Below are positions 34,236 through 45,150 of a stretch of DNA of 64,000 nt, in pieces (positions within the stretch are counted from its first letter, which is position 1; each line of letters begins with the position of its first letter). The notes below the pieces were generated by a model, which ran no database searches, was not told the DNA's origin, and saw only the letters and a list, made by a program, of their open reading frames with translations. Origin of the DNA: Cyanodermella asteris (Eukaryota; Ascomycota; Lecanoromycetes; Ostropales; Stictidaceae); assembly GCA_900618795.1 (NCBI GenBank), contig UYJD01000001.1:210310-274309 (forward strand), written 5' to 3'. Made by a program: the position numbers and the translations under genes.

Positions 34236-35513
34236 ATGCCTCAATCCCTCACCTTCGAGACGGTCGACGTCTTCACCCTGAACCCCTACCAAGGCAACCC
34301 GCTCGCCATCGTGCACGTCCCGCAAGAAGCGCACGTGACGCAGGAGCAAAAGGGCAAGATCGCGAGGGAATTCAACCTGTCCGAGACGATTTTCCTTCAC
34401 GAGAACGCGGGGGATGCGCTGAGTCGCAGGGTGGATATCTTCATCCCCACGGGGCAGGAGATTCCTTTTGCTGGTGAGTTTTCGACCATGGGCGGATTGC
34501 CTACCTACGTTGACAGAGGGCTCCTCGGAACTGTTCTCGTCAGGTTGTCGTTGTGTTTGTCTCGGGTCCTTGGGGCCTTGGAAGTGGGACTTGAGGTTTG
34601 CTGTGCTTTTGCGAGGCATGGACGTTTGATACCATTTGGCGCTGTAATTGCACGTATACACAGCATAAAACAATGAAGCCAGGCCTATCGACGAAGCAAT
34701 GTTTGGTATCTAGCGTCCTTGTGTAATGACACTCGTGTAGGTCACCCAACTATCGGCGTCCTCTCACACATCGGCCGAACCCACATCACGGGAACGTCTG
34801 CAAAACCTATCACCCTACACGAGAAATGCGGCGTCATAGAGGCAACCTATGACCCCGCAACCCAAACCGCCCGCGCCTCGATCCCGCACAACATCAAGAT
34901 CCACAAGCCCGTCAGCACGAACCAGATCGCGCCGTTCCAGCCAAAGCTTTCTTCTTATTGGGACGCTCATGCCAGCCGCTCATATCCGCTCGTGAGCCCG
35001 GTCAAAGGCATGTCCTTCGTCCTAGTCGATCTTGCGAGTCTGGAGGACCTGAACAAAGGCACCCCTCAAAGCCAACCGATGCAGGATATTCACGATTCGG
35101 GAATCGAGGAGAGTTGGAAGCCGAGCTTCATGGGCGCATATTATTATTACGTGTCAGGGTGGGAGATCGCTGAGGATGGAACATACCAACTAAACATTCG
35201 TAGTCGAATGTTCTGCCACGACGTACCGGAGGATCCGGCAACCGGGTCGGCTGCTTGTACGCTTGCTGGGTATTTGAGTAAAAGGAGGCGGGAGGAGGGT
35301 AGTAAAAATGCGCCCTGGAAAGAACGCATCTGGCCTGAGAGAGAGGGGGGCCTGACGCGGTATCGATATCGAGTGACGCAGGGTGTTGAGATGGGACGGC
35401 CGAGTGTCATTACTGTAGACGTTGTGATGAAGTCGGAGGATGGTGGCGACATTGAGGAGATCTTTCTAATGGGCCAAGCCGTGAAGGTCATGGAGGGGAA
35501 GTTGACGATCTGA
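34236..35513 (+). CDS. PhzF-family isomerase/epimerase
   Basis: Exons 34236-34473 and 34741-35513 give 336 residues. The 267-bp intron (GTGAGT...GTGTAG) is several times longer than most in this window; joining it restores the family motif FAGHPTIG. The N-terminus FETVDVFTLNPYQGNPLAIV is standard, Glu50 in NLSET is the catalytic acid/base of the family, and DPATGSAACTLAGYL is the C-terminal signature. PhzF folds as two similar beta-barrel halves. The known member isomerises a phenazine precursor; most fungal copies have unknown substrates. No phenazine genes lie nearby. Confidence 0.9.
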
Positions 35514-35580
35514 AATCGCTGTATCGGTGGCTCAGTAGTCGGAAATTGATGGCTGCGATAGATATCAAATCGTACTTCTT

Positions 35581-36627
35581 TCAGTCTTCCTCGCCGCTCT
35601 CGTCTCCTTCGACCTCCTCAGACGTTTCTCGCTCAATGAAAGCATCCTCATCGACCGGCGGCATGAGATTGATCTTCGTCTTCGCCGCCCAGTCCCGCAC
35701 TTTCACCTTGCTGACCGCAACATCCCCATTCCTCTTCTTCTCACACAGTGCCATCTCCCGTAGCGCAGCAATCACGTCCTCCACCGCCATACTACATCTC
35801 GTCGCCAGTTCTTCCACCTCCACCACATTCGACTTGTTCTTCATGCTCAGAACCTCAGCCGCAACCCTAGCCTGCCAGAAAGCAAGATAGCCCCGCCGCC
35901 CCAATTCACTGAGCGGCTTCTCGGGTCCACCTATCCGTCCGTCACGGCGAGATAACGAATAGCTGATCCCCATGAGAATCTTGCCTAGGCTGCGGCGCTG
36001 CCATGGTGGGAAGACGAGGATACATGCAAGGTTGTTAAGATCCCAGGAGTTCTTCTCCTTGCTGAAGAAGCCGACAATCTGCGATGTAGCTGGCGATGTG
36101 CTGGACCCTGAGCCGGGGAGGGTGGAAACGAGAAGGTAATATTTGAAGCCGACGACGTCGAAGAAGACGGATTTGTTGTCTAGGAAGAGCTTGGCGAAGA
36201 GCGATAGGTTTTGAGCGAAGAGCTGCAATGCACGTGTTAATTCTGGTGAGCGACGATGCGCGGAGTTCAACATACTTTATCATCCTCGCCGTCGATTTCG
36301 TAAATTGAACAATCGTCCTTTTCGTAGATCAAATCACCTGGAGGATCTTCAAATTCACACAACTTCTGTCGCAACTGATCAGTTCCATTCGGATATATTG
36401 GTTAATTGTAGGACCCCGCCTACCGTGTGCATCAGGTACGCGTGCACGTTATTCGAGTAGGCAAAGCACTGCTTGCAGACGTATAACGTGTCGAGGTGCT
36501 TGCCAACCAGAGCTTCTGGATAAAATGAAGGGTACCAGGTCTTGAACGCAATGTCGCCTAGGACCACACCGTTGATGCTTCGCACCGCAGTGGCACTACG
36601 CGCTGCTTGGGCGGCTGAGGCACGCAT
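35581..36627 (-). CDS. MYST-family histone acetyltransferase (SAS2-like)
   Basis: Exons 36627-36424, 36365-36276 and 36222-35581 give 311 residues. The MYST zinc finger spans exons 1-2: VCKQC, YLMH and KLC supply C2HC ligands. The acetyltransferase core has FKYYLLV, SQIVGFFSKEKNSWDLNNLACILVFPPWQRR with the conserved active-site Cys, LGKILMGISYSLSRRDG and GPEKPLSELG. The acetyl-CoA loop reads QRRSLGK, where MYST proteins usually have a glycine in place of Ser. No chromodomain or PHD finger is present. Short length and lack of extra domains fit a Sas2-type enzyme that acetylates H4 in silencing boundaries. The C-terminus is acidic. Confidence 0.85.
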
Positions 36628-37180
36628 GTTTGAGGGGCCGCGATATGGAGAGCTCGGTTGCCGCCGTGCGAAGCCGACCCATGAGGGATTCTATTGCAGC
36701 CGAGCCATGTTCATCGAAGGAAGGAGGATTAAGAGCTTTATCAGCCTAGCTAGTCTTCATGGTAGCTGCACTGAGCTGCGGTGTTGAGTGTATTCGTGAA
36801 TTGACGCGGTTCTCTGAGTCCGGTCGCCATGACTTCAAATTCAGCGTCACGTGATACTTCTCCGGCCATGGTCCACGAATTCGCAGGTCAAAGTTCACAA
36901 CCTCATCAACAGAGTCAAGTCGTGAAGGTCATGGTCTCAGACGCGTTGCAAGTCGACACACGGCCCGAGCGCGTTGTTCTTCGGTTCAGAAAGAAATTAT
37001 TTATTTGAACATATCGTGCCTTGCGGCGCAAAGTGCCTCCGTGTGCTACTGAGAAGCACTCTATCTCTATTTGTCCTCAGAGCATCGATCTCGACAAGCA
37101 CCAAGTGAGGACGCTTATCACAGTGTAAGGAGCATCATCTGACCGCTCGCTGATCTCTCCAATCCAATCGTAGCCTCGTC
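36628..37180. other. Intergenic region
   Basis: No gene is visible in these 553 bp. They include the MYST gene promoter and the 3' flank of SYM1. Confidence 0.45.
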
Positions 37181-38061
37181 TCAACTGGTGGCCGCTGCCA
37201 CTGCTGGCAGCTCCTTGACCTCCGACTTGTCTGACTTCCTGTTGAGCCAGCTCAGATATGCCTGCCATCCGGTCGTGACGCACGACAGCACTACGGCGTT
37301 GTACATAGGAGGCACAAAGACGAAGGTCGCGGCTGTGATGGGAGGCCAGAACATCCAGCTGTTCTTTACCGAGATGGGCATGGCGACCTTAACACGCTCC
37401 CAGACCTTGTCGGCGCTGTCGCCGGAAAGGAAGCCCTGCATGGTGAAGTAGTAGGTTCCAAAGACGGGTGCGTAGACGATCTGGTTGACGCTGACCTTGG
37501 TGACGATTGTACGGAGTTTGCTGGCGTAGTTGAAGTTGCGGCCAATGAACAGGAACCTGCAAGGAGAATTAGTTGGTCACATAGGTAGTCGGATCTGTAT
37601 CGGACGCACCACTTGAAGATGACGATTGAGGAACCAGCACTGATTGCCAGCACTCTCAATGTCCGCTTGTAGTCATATTCCTCGCCACCAAGATACTGCG
37701 CCACTATGTCACCCGTGAAAAAGATGACTAGCGAACTGATGAACTGAGTCCGGTATGGGCTGGAGGTGTTCTTCGCGCCATACCACTTTACGAAAGCGGC
37801 CAGAGGACCCAACTTTGTGCTGGCGGCTGGAGAAGCAGACACTGGTGCTGTAGCTGCAACATTGGCAGCCTTGTTAGATTCTTGAGCGCGTCGGACGGTG
37901 GTGTTGAAATTGGAGTGGAAGCTGAACTTGTTGGCACGTTTCGCTGGGTTCAGGAAGAGCTGCCGGGTGGGAATCGAGACACGCTGGGCGGTAGAGCCTG
38001 CAGTCGATATTCCTCGATAGCAGAGGCTACGAGCTACTGAGCCAAATAGTGAGGAAGCCAT
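37181..38061 (-). CDS. SYM1: Mpv17/PMP22-family mitochondrial inner-membrane protein SYM1
   Basis: Exons 38061-37610 and 37556-37181 (53-bp intron) give 275 residues. The first ~75 residues are Arg/Ser/Ala-rich with almost no acidic residues, a mitochondrial targeting sequence. The body has the family signatures WYGAKNTSSPYRTQFISSLVIFFTGDIVAQYL, VNQIVYAPVFGTYYFTMQGFL, and SWMFWPPITAATFVFVPP, with about four membrane helices. Family role: Sym1/Mpv17 forms a channel-like protein needed for metabolism under heat or ethanol stress. I start at the ATG 38061; a GTG two codons upstream is not used. Confidence 0.9.
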
Positions 38062-38904
38062 GATCACGGTGTGAGATGGAGAGAAGGAACAAACTTGGAG
38101 CTCGACGACGCGAGTGTAGGAGCTGCTGACACAGGCGTGCGCGCGCCGGAATTGGTGGCATGCATGCTGGCCTTGAGCTGGTCGGCTTCAGTAGCCGGAA
38201 GGATGGCAATCTCTGGAGATAAGCAAGCTCTGCGATGCACAGGACAGGACAGGGCTGGAGTCAACGCGTCCCGTCTCGCTCTGTGCTGTCTGACCGGTGA
38301 AAGTGAACACAAAGGACGGATAAGGAGGAAGAGTTTCAGAAGCTCGAGCCGGGCGATCCGAGTCGTTCCAACTCCCACGCTCTCCCACTCATTATTTCAG
38401 CCATGTCAGGATTCTCAGCCATCGATGCTTGATCTCTGGGCAACGTCTTGACCCACCGGGCGTCGACGCTCCCTTGACTTTCAAGGGTGCTCGTCATCTC
38501 TCATTGGACATGGTCTTGCTGCTGTCTCACGGAACCGCTCCTTGCGGCACGAAATATGGGCCGAAAACACCCGCTCATTCGACCGGCCATTATTTTCGTG
38601 CAGCTTCACTACTCTCCCTTCTCCTATACCAGAGCATGCCTCCGTCAACTGGCTAATGCGGCTGGTCATGGACGGGTGTGAGATGCCCCAATCCCGCTGC
38701 GTTCGGTTCTGAGGAGCCGAAAGCCGGACACTCTTTGTATGCGCCTCATCCGTCAAAGGAACAAAATGCACCCCTGGCCGTGCGACTTTTCTTGGAGATT
38801 TATCTGGGCATTCGTGGTTCTTGACGTGTTTGCGGAAATTTTATCGTTTTGTTTTGTGTTGTGTTAAATCTTTGCTCGGTTGACGACTGAGCACCAGGAG
38901 CATC
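38062..38904. other. Divergent promoter of SYM1 and the cluster transporter
   Basis: These 843 bp hold both 5' flanks. A T/G-rich stretch (38840-38872) and a TCGGTTGACGA word at 38876-38886 lie just before the transporter ATG. No gene is seen. Confidence 0.5.
38876..38886 (+). promoter_or_regulatory. Possible AflR-type site (TCGN5CGR) at the transporter start
   Basis: TCGGTTGACGA matches the consensus TCGN5CGR known for AflR, 18 bp before the transporter ATG. The word is expected about once per kilobase by chance, so this is weak evidence. Confidence 0.25.
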
Positions 38905-40383
38905 ATGACGGCCGTTGATGAGAAGGTGCCTCATGACGAGGAACAGCCTCAAGCTGTCTCTGCGGCAGCAAGCACCGATGGTGCTACCGTTGTTGGCAAC
39001 GAAGAGAAGCCCGTCGAGGCCCCCAAGGCAGCCCCAACTCCAGTTATCCCAGCAGAGGAAGGTCTTCGGGGATGGCTCGTCGTTTTCGGCGCCTTCCTGT
39101 GTCTGTTCTGTTCATTCGGTTTCTTGAACGCGTACGTGAAGCAATAGCTTCGTCAACTTCTGACTTGAAAGTATCATACTAACAATGAGCTAGTATCGGT
39201 GTCTTCCAGACCACCTACCAGGAGACTACCCTGAGCAGCTACTCATCATCAGACATTTCCTGGATTTTTGCGCTTCAGCTCGCACTCATGTGGCTACCAG
39301 GCCCAATCTTCGGACGAATCGTTGATACCTATGGCCCAGCTCCGGTCCTGTGGCCATCAGCGGCTTTGTGTATCTTTGGCCTCGGTATGACGTCTCTGGC
39401 AGACAAGTACTACCAGATCATTCTGGCCCAGGGCCTCGTCTTTGGCATTGGAGCTGGTGGTGTCTTCACAACGGCCTTCATCTGTGTCGGACAGTGGTTC
39501 GTTCGCAGACGAGGTCTGGCTACCGGAATCGCAAGCTCTGGCAGCAGTCTGGGTGGCGTCATCTTCCCGGTTATGTTGAACAAGCTCACCGAGCAGATTG
39601 GTCTCCCTGGGGCTATTCGCTATACTATGCTGCTTATTGCAGTCTGCCTAGTAGTGGCATGCGTTCTGGTACAGTCTCGCCTGCCCAAGAAGCCATGGAA
39701 CCCAAACTTCAAGTGGTTCCACCCATATCTGTTCACGCAAAAGCTATTCCTACTTTACTGTATTGGAGCTTTCCTCACCTGGTGGGGCCTGTGGGGTCCC
39801 TTCGACTTTATCTCGCTCATGGCTCAAAATGCGGGTTTCGATAGCTCATTGGCTTTCTACCTAATTTCGATCGTCAATGCAGCTTCGATCCCAGGCAGAA
39901 TTCTCCCAGCCGCCTTGGGTGACAAATTCGGTCACTTCAACGTGCTGACAGCCTGCTCTCTGGGCACTGGAGTCTCTATTTTGGCTTTGTGGTTGCCATT
40001 CAACTACCACCCATCGCACGCCGGTATTATTGTCTTTGCGATCATATTCGGCTTCGTCAGCGGTGCCGTTGTCTCCCTGGTCATGCCTTGCGTGGCCAAG
40101 ACCGGCACGCTCGACACTCTTGGACAGCGCTTCGGCACTTTCCAGACTGTCATTGGGGTCGGGTGAGTTTCACTCCGAAGGTGGTTGCTTGAAATCTGTT
40201 GCTAATTTCATCGACAGCTCTCTGACCGGCCTCCCCATCATGGGTGCGATCCTGGGCCGCCAGGACAACGTCGACTACTCTGGCCTGCAGATCTTCTGCG
40301 GCGTCTCGGCCGTGCTAGGTGGCTCCATACTCGCCATGTCCACGAGCGTTTTGGCGAAGTCAAAGGGGTCCAGGAGAGTCTAA
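38905..40383 (+). CDS. Monocarboxylate-type MFS transporter
   Basis: Exons 38905-39131, 39194-40162 and 40218-40383 give 453 residues. A ~50-residue acidic/Ala-rich cytosolic tail precedes EEGLRGWLVVFGAFLCLF, the first helix of fungal MCT-like proteins. Twelve membrane segments follow, with FGRIVDTYGPAPVLWPSA, GQWFVRRRGLATGIASSGSSLGG and a TM7-9 half containing SIPGRILPAALGDKFG. Fungal relatives move monocarboxylates, riboflavin or secondary metabolites; several biosynthetic clusters carry one. It lies at the edge of the polyketide cluster, 2.2 kb from the regulator, so membership is likely but not certain. Confidence 0.88.
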
Positions 40384-42576
40384 GGAGATGTATGATGTGC
40401 GGTTCGTCGCCACTTTGCATTTGGCATGAGAATACATTAATACTACAATCACGACAATCTAACGGCAGAGAAGCGGTCAAGATAGGGTCATCGGGGTGCA
40501 TATAGAATGGAACCTCGTCGAGTTGTTACTCAATCGTATTGTCAGAATATAGAACGCTATCACTGCCGCCTTGCCGATGGCATTAACGAAAATGCCTGCA
40601 ACGAGAAATCGAGAAATCGAGAATGCAATCAAGTAGAGTCCAAGATGCGAGTGCGCGCCTATGCCGAGGACAGATCGCAGCGGAAAGGATCCGAGATACG
40701 CTAGGTGACCCCGAGTTCTCACTTGAGCGGCCAGCGTTGCAAACCATCACGCCTCGAAAACACAGGGACTTTGACTGTGAACCGGCTGCTCGAAAGGGAA
40801 GTGATCAGTCTTGCTTTTCAATGCAGGCGTTTATTGCAACCTCTTTCATTCTCCGCGCCATCCGCGAAACGCTGCAGATATTCACGGGAATATTTCGTTT
40901 CGTGTCTGATTTTCGGGTTTGACGAAATTGCCATGCACGCGACCGCTTCCAGCAGACCTTATCGAGATTGTGGATCAAGACTGCCAGCCGTGGTTACACC
41001 TTCTGTGTTATTGGATGACAATTATCGGCAAGGTATGCGCTCGGTCCGGCTGATCGCTCGTAACCAAGGTCCAACTTCCAGCTTGAACGATTTTGCATTC
41101 GAGCGTTGGTGATCATCAGGGTCCTAGCAGGCTTAAAGAAGACGAGCTCAACAAAGGTTTGATGGCATAAGCCGCCTTGATATGAGTCTACATTACTCAT
41201 CCTACAGCCTCCACACACGGCAGAAGTGTGCGAGTCTGAGCATTCGCTTGGTGATGTGGATCTTCGGCCGACTGCTGTATCTGAGCGTATTATCATACTT
41301 TTATTATCGAACAGCCGTTTGAGGTAGCAGACACCGTGCCATGGCATCCTTGCTAGCTGACGAGAGGACGGAGGAGCCTGCAGGACCACGCCGCTGACGA
41401 TGTGCAACGGTGTGTGCTCGCCTCGTGGCGGCACATTATTCTCTGATTTCCGCTCGTGCGTCAACGCTCGGTCACTGGATGGATGCGTATGTACGAATCT
41501 GACACCGACCTCCTTTTCGAAGCTCTGGTGGGTGGTTCGAACGGTGGGAGGGACCTGCTGGGGCTGCCCGGAGACCCCACCTAAGCTCGCCGACGCCGCC
41601 CGCTGTCGCTCCGTCATGACACCCAGCCATTCCCCGCTATTTCCGCTGAACGAACGCCGGTGTCCCTGAACCTGAAGAAGTCGAGATTGACGACGCCTCG
41701 TGCCGTTGAAGCGGCTTTGGTGATTGTGGAACCACACACGTCGTCCATGTTGGCTCTGACAGCCTTCGAGGCAAGGCACCACGTTAGTCACCGTTGCGAG
41801 AGGAATCAAAGGACCCCAAACATCGACATGATACGATGAACCGCACCGGGTAAACATCGTACGGACCGTCGCGCCGCATCGCCGCCGGCAGCAGAAATCA
41901 TACTGCGGCTGCGGGCTCGTCTGACTGCTATGCTAGTTTATCTACGTGGGCACGCTGAATCCTTCGGTTACCCTACCGCAGACGTCCAGCTTCAAACGGT
42001 GTCAGCCTTTCAGGAATGGCGTTTCGCAACCCTTGACTTTACTCACGTATTGCGTGGTCGAATGTCACCTCGGGGATGCCTCTAGCGACTCATGGCACGG
42101 GGCGACGCGACTAATCGCATGCACACTACGGATCGAGTTCAGCCAGGGCTTATCAGAGTGGGCGGGCCGCTGCTTCGCTGCCGCGTTGAGCTGGCAGCTA
42201 GCGTTTACGGGCATATACACTAATTGTTGCGGCGAAGGACCATATAATTTGCATTTCACAATAAGCACCCGCCGCCCAACTTTCACTACGAATCGCTGGC
42301 TTGAAGTCCGCTCGAAGAAAGAACATACTGGCAGGCAAAAGTCCCACCCAATGACCCCGCCCCACCTTCGGTTGTCCAAATCTTGAATTTCGACTCGGCT
42401 ACCTCGCTCACAACCTTCGATCTGCGCCATTCATGCGACAAATCCTGATATGTGGGCAGATCTCCATTCCCGTGGCTTTTGACATGCATCAGAGCGGAAC
42501 ACTGACATGAAAGTAGTCACGTGATTCAACATCGACCAGCCTGACTTCAACAGTCGGCTCATCAACTTCCGTACCC
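40384..42576. other. Long intergenic region within the cluster
   Basis: These 2.2 kb separate the transporter from the regulator. Apart from one unusually long open frame on the minus strand (40994-41857, listed separately) I see nothing with family character. Confidence 0.4.
40994..41857 (-). CDS. Unassigned 287-codon open frame, doubtful gene
   Basis: An ATG at 41857 opens 287 codons without a stop and with no known gene on the other strand. The protein is Ser/Arg/His-rich with scattered cysteines, no membrane segment, no signal peptide and no motif I know. By base composition, an opening this long is rarely expected by chance in 64 kb, so it may be an orphan gene or the trace of a decayed one. 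Nothing else supports it. Confidence 0.2.
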   Translation of the reverse strand: MFTRCGSSYHVDVWGPLIPLATVTNVVPCLEGCQSQHGRRVWFHNHQSRFNGTRRRQSRLLQVQGHRRSFSGNSGEWLGVMTERQRAASASLGGVSGQPQQVPPTVRTTHQSFEKEVGVRFVHTHPSSDRALTHERKSENNVPPRGEHTPLHIVSGVVLQAPPSSRQLARMPWHGVCYLKRLFDNKSMIIRSDTAVGRRSTSPSECSDSHTSAVCGGCRMSNVDSYQGGLCHQTFVELVFFKPARTLMITNARMQNRSSWKLDLGYERSAGPSAYLADNCHPITQKV

Positions 42577-43992
42577 ATGAACACACGTCAGCGAACCTCG
42601 TCGTCAGACTCGCGGCAAAACCTATCAGAAAGAAGTTCGACTACAGCGCCAAGCACGCGCCTTCGGGCCGCCTGTGATGCTTGTCACCACGCTAAAGTCA
42701 AGTGCTCCGGGAATGATCCATGCTCTTCCTGTCATGCATCGCAGGTTCGATGCGTCTACAGCCCAGCAAGTCGCCAGGGTAGGCCTAAAGGCAGCAAAAA
42801 CAAGAGAACGTTAATGCAGGAGCGTAATGCAGCCATGATGGAGATGCAAACCCCCCAGGAATCGAGTCAAGCGTATCAGAGCAAGGACCCGTGGCAATCA
42901 CAGCGGCAGCCTCAGCACAAGAAGAAGAGATCCGAGATGTCTACGAGCTTGAGTCTTGATCTTGAACATGAGCCTGGGTCGATACAGGACACAGCCGACT
43001 GCCTCAGTGGGACAGACTTGTTGCCAGCTGCTCATCTGGACTCTTCATACCTCGAATCTGTCTCGATCGATTCGTACTTCGATCATAGACTCCATGCTGC
43101 GTTCGGAAACCACCATAGTGCTCGTGCATTAGCAAGCGCTCTCGATGATTCAAGCTCGTTTTCTATACAAGTAAGTCGTTCTTGCGCCCAGGGAATGATT
43201 TCATTCAGCTAAATAGGATGCGTTCCTCAGGCATCCAGCGATCCCGGTCCAGCTTCATACAATGCGCCTCCTGGGACGTTAGACAGTACAGATGGGACCA
43301 GCGCTCCTAGTCCCTTTCCCAGAGACCTCAACATGTTCAGTCCTCACGGTTCTCCGTTCCCGGGCTACGTCCCGAGGCTTTCGAGCTCGGTCGCTTCTTC
43401 GACAACAGAGCAATGCTCCTGTCTGCAGCAGCTTGTACAACTCGTATATCGACTGGACGATCTGAAGCAATCTTACGACAAATATGCGACCATCGATACG
43501 GTCCTGCAAGGTGTTCAGATGGCACACGGCCCCTGGGAGAGTCTGATGCACTGCGAGCGTTGTTCCACCCGCGGCGGTCAGAACGAGGTATTCCTCCTCC
43601 TCGCAATGAGCATACGGACCCTGCTCAGGCTCTTTCAGACTGCAGACCTCTCCGGGGTTGGGGTGTCAGTTGGGAGCTATGAGCTTTCGGGCAAGTTCAA
43701 GGCCACTGTAGTCGACCAGTTAGCGCGAGAAGCACTTCAGAACATCACCGCCGCATTACGGCACCTGCAACATCATGCCGGGCGACGGAAATTCCTTTCC
43801 TCGGCCGACCATGGCGGGGACCAGAGTGGGTGGGATGCGGCCAATGGCATGCTGTTTGGCACCTCTGTCGATACGCAGCTCCACAACGCAGGGGTGCCTT
43901 TCAACCTCGACGCGAGCAGCGTGGGATTCCTGTTGGAAACTCTACATGGCACGATGCAGAGCATGAAGCAAGAATTGAGGGGGTCATTGTAA
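42577..43992 (+). CDS. AflR-like Zn2Cys6 transcription factor, cluster regulator
   Basis: Exons 42577-43170 and 43231-43992 (60-bp intron) give 451 residues. The binuclear zinc cluster uses Cys33, Cys36, Cys43, Cys49, Cys52 and Cys59, followed by the basic linker RQGRPKGSKNKR (67-77) that marks AflR-type regulators of non-reducing PKS clusters. Residues ~275-345 resemble the AflR regulatory region: CSCLQQLVQLVYRLDDL, then a segment of PWESLMHCERC type, then LLLAMSIRTLLRLFQ. Family members bind TCGN5CGR-like sites. Position inside the cluster, upstream of the oxidases and in the same direction, supports a pathway-specific activator. Confidence 0.88.
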
Positions 43993-45150
43993 ATGATGAT
44001 GAGAGATGCCGAGACGGCGAGACGCACATATAGCTTACTACGACCATAGATGTAGATGAGCGCACCATTTGGGACGGAGTCTACAAAACCTTTGAACACC
44101 AATAATTCGGCCCATTTTCGGCCTGGACGATATTCACAAAGTACTTCCCTGACAGACACGGACAGGTGAAGCTCGATTGTGGCAACACAATTCTACGCAC
44201 CGCATATTCGTATACACCGCACAATATTCCCCAAACCCACCAGATACTCTCCGTATTCTGCACAGCCGACGGAGCACAGGAGTTTGGTAATGGCAGTCCC
44301 GGTCTAAGGAGGTGACATCGTCCGGTCGCCAGAATCGTGCAGGCGGCGGCGCTCGCCTACCACGGATAGATTTGCAACCTTGTGAAAAGTACGGGCCATC
44401 TCACTCCTGCTGCGATCCAGAATGCTTCCACCATCTGATTGCACCTGTCCGCCTCTGGCGTCCTCGCTTTTTCGGCCATTATTCTTCCCAAATACGAAAT
44501 TCACGTACAACGTCCATCTCACACTCTCATCCAATGATCAATATTCGCCTGTTATTTGTTCATGACGGCTCTGACGATGCCGTTCTACTGTTGAAGCTGA
44601 CCGCCTGCGCCGCCGCGATCGGGTCATGCGTACGGGAAGCGTAATTTTCAACCACATCGTCGTTACCTACCTTGTACACGATCATGTTTGACCCTTCAGC
44701 TGGGCCTGAAAATGTCTGGACTGTGGAATACGGATTCCCCGTGCATACACGACGTGGCAGAAGACGTTCTGGAGCTCCTGGCTTCCTATCCAAAGTTCGT
44801 GTCCGAGCATCCGAAGAACTGGGCATTTCGTCCCATCCTAGGGAGTGACTGACTGGTGTGCGTGGCCAGTGATGACCGTTACCCTCGCTAGGACTGTCCC
44901 ATCGGGCCCTGTTTCTGCATAAGGGGGTAGGAAAACATGGTCTCCTTCCACTACCACGTGGTTTCCTCCTTTAGTGCTGCGTGCGAGTCCGAATCTGGTC
45001 CGATCTATCGAGTAACTCGAGTGCATCGAAGGTTCCTTGCATATTCCTGGGCAACTACTGAAGACCAGTTCTACTCTGTGTCTTGTTGAATTCACTTGAT
45101 TTTGAATTCTTTTGAAGTCCTTCTCGGATAGAACAGGAAAGATACAGAAG
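43993..45150. other. Intergenic region upstream of FAD monooxygenase 1
   Basis: No supportable gene is seen in these 1.16 kb. Short ORFs such as 44560-44826 lack domains. Confidence 0.45.

Noticed and set aside
34236-35513. PhzF as evidence for a phenazine cluster
   Set aside because: No other phenazine genes are present; fungal PhzF-like genes are common singletons.
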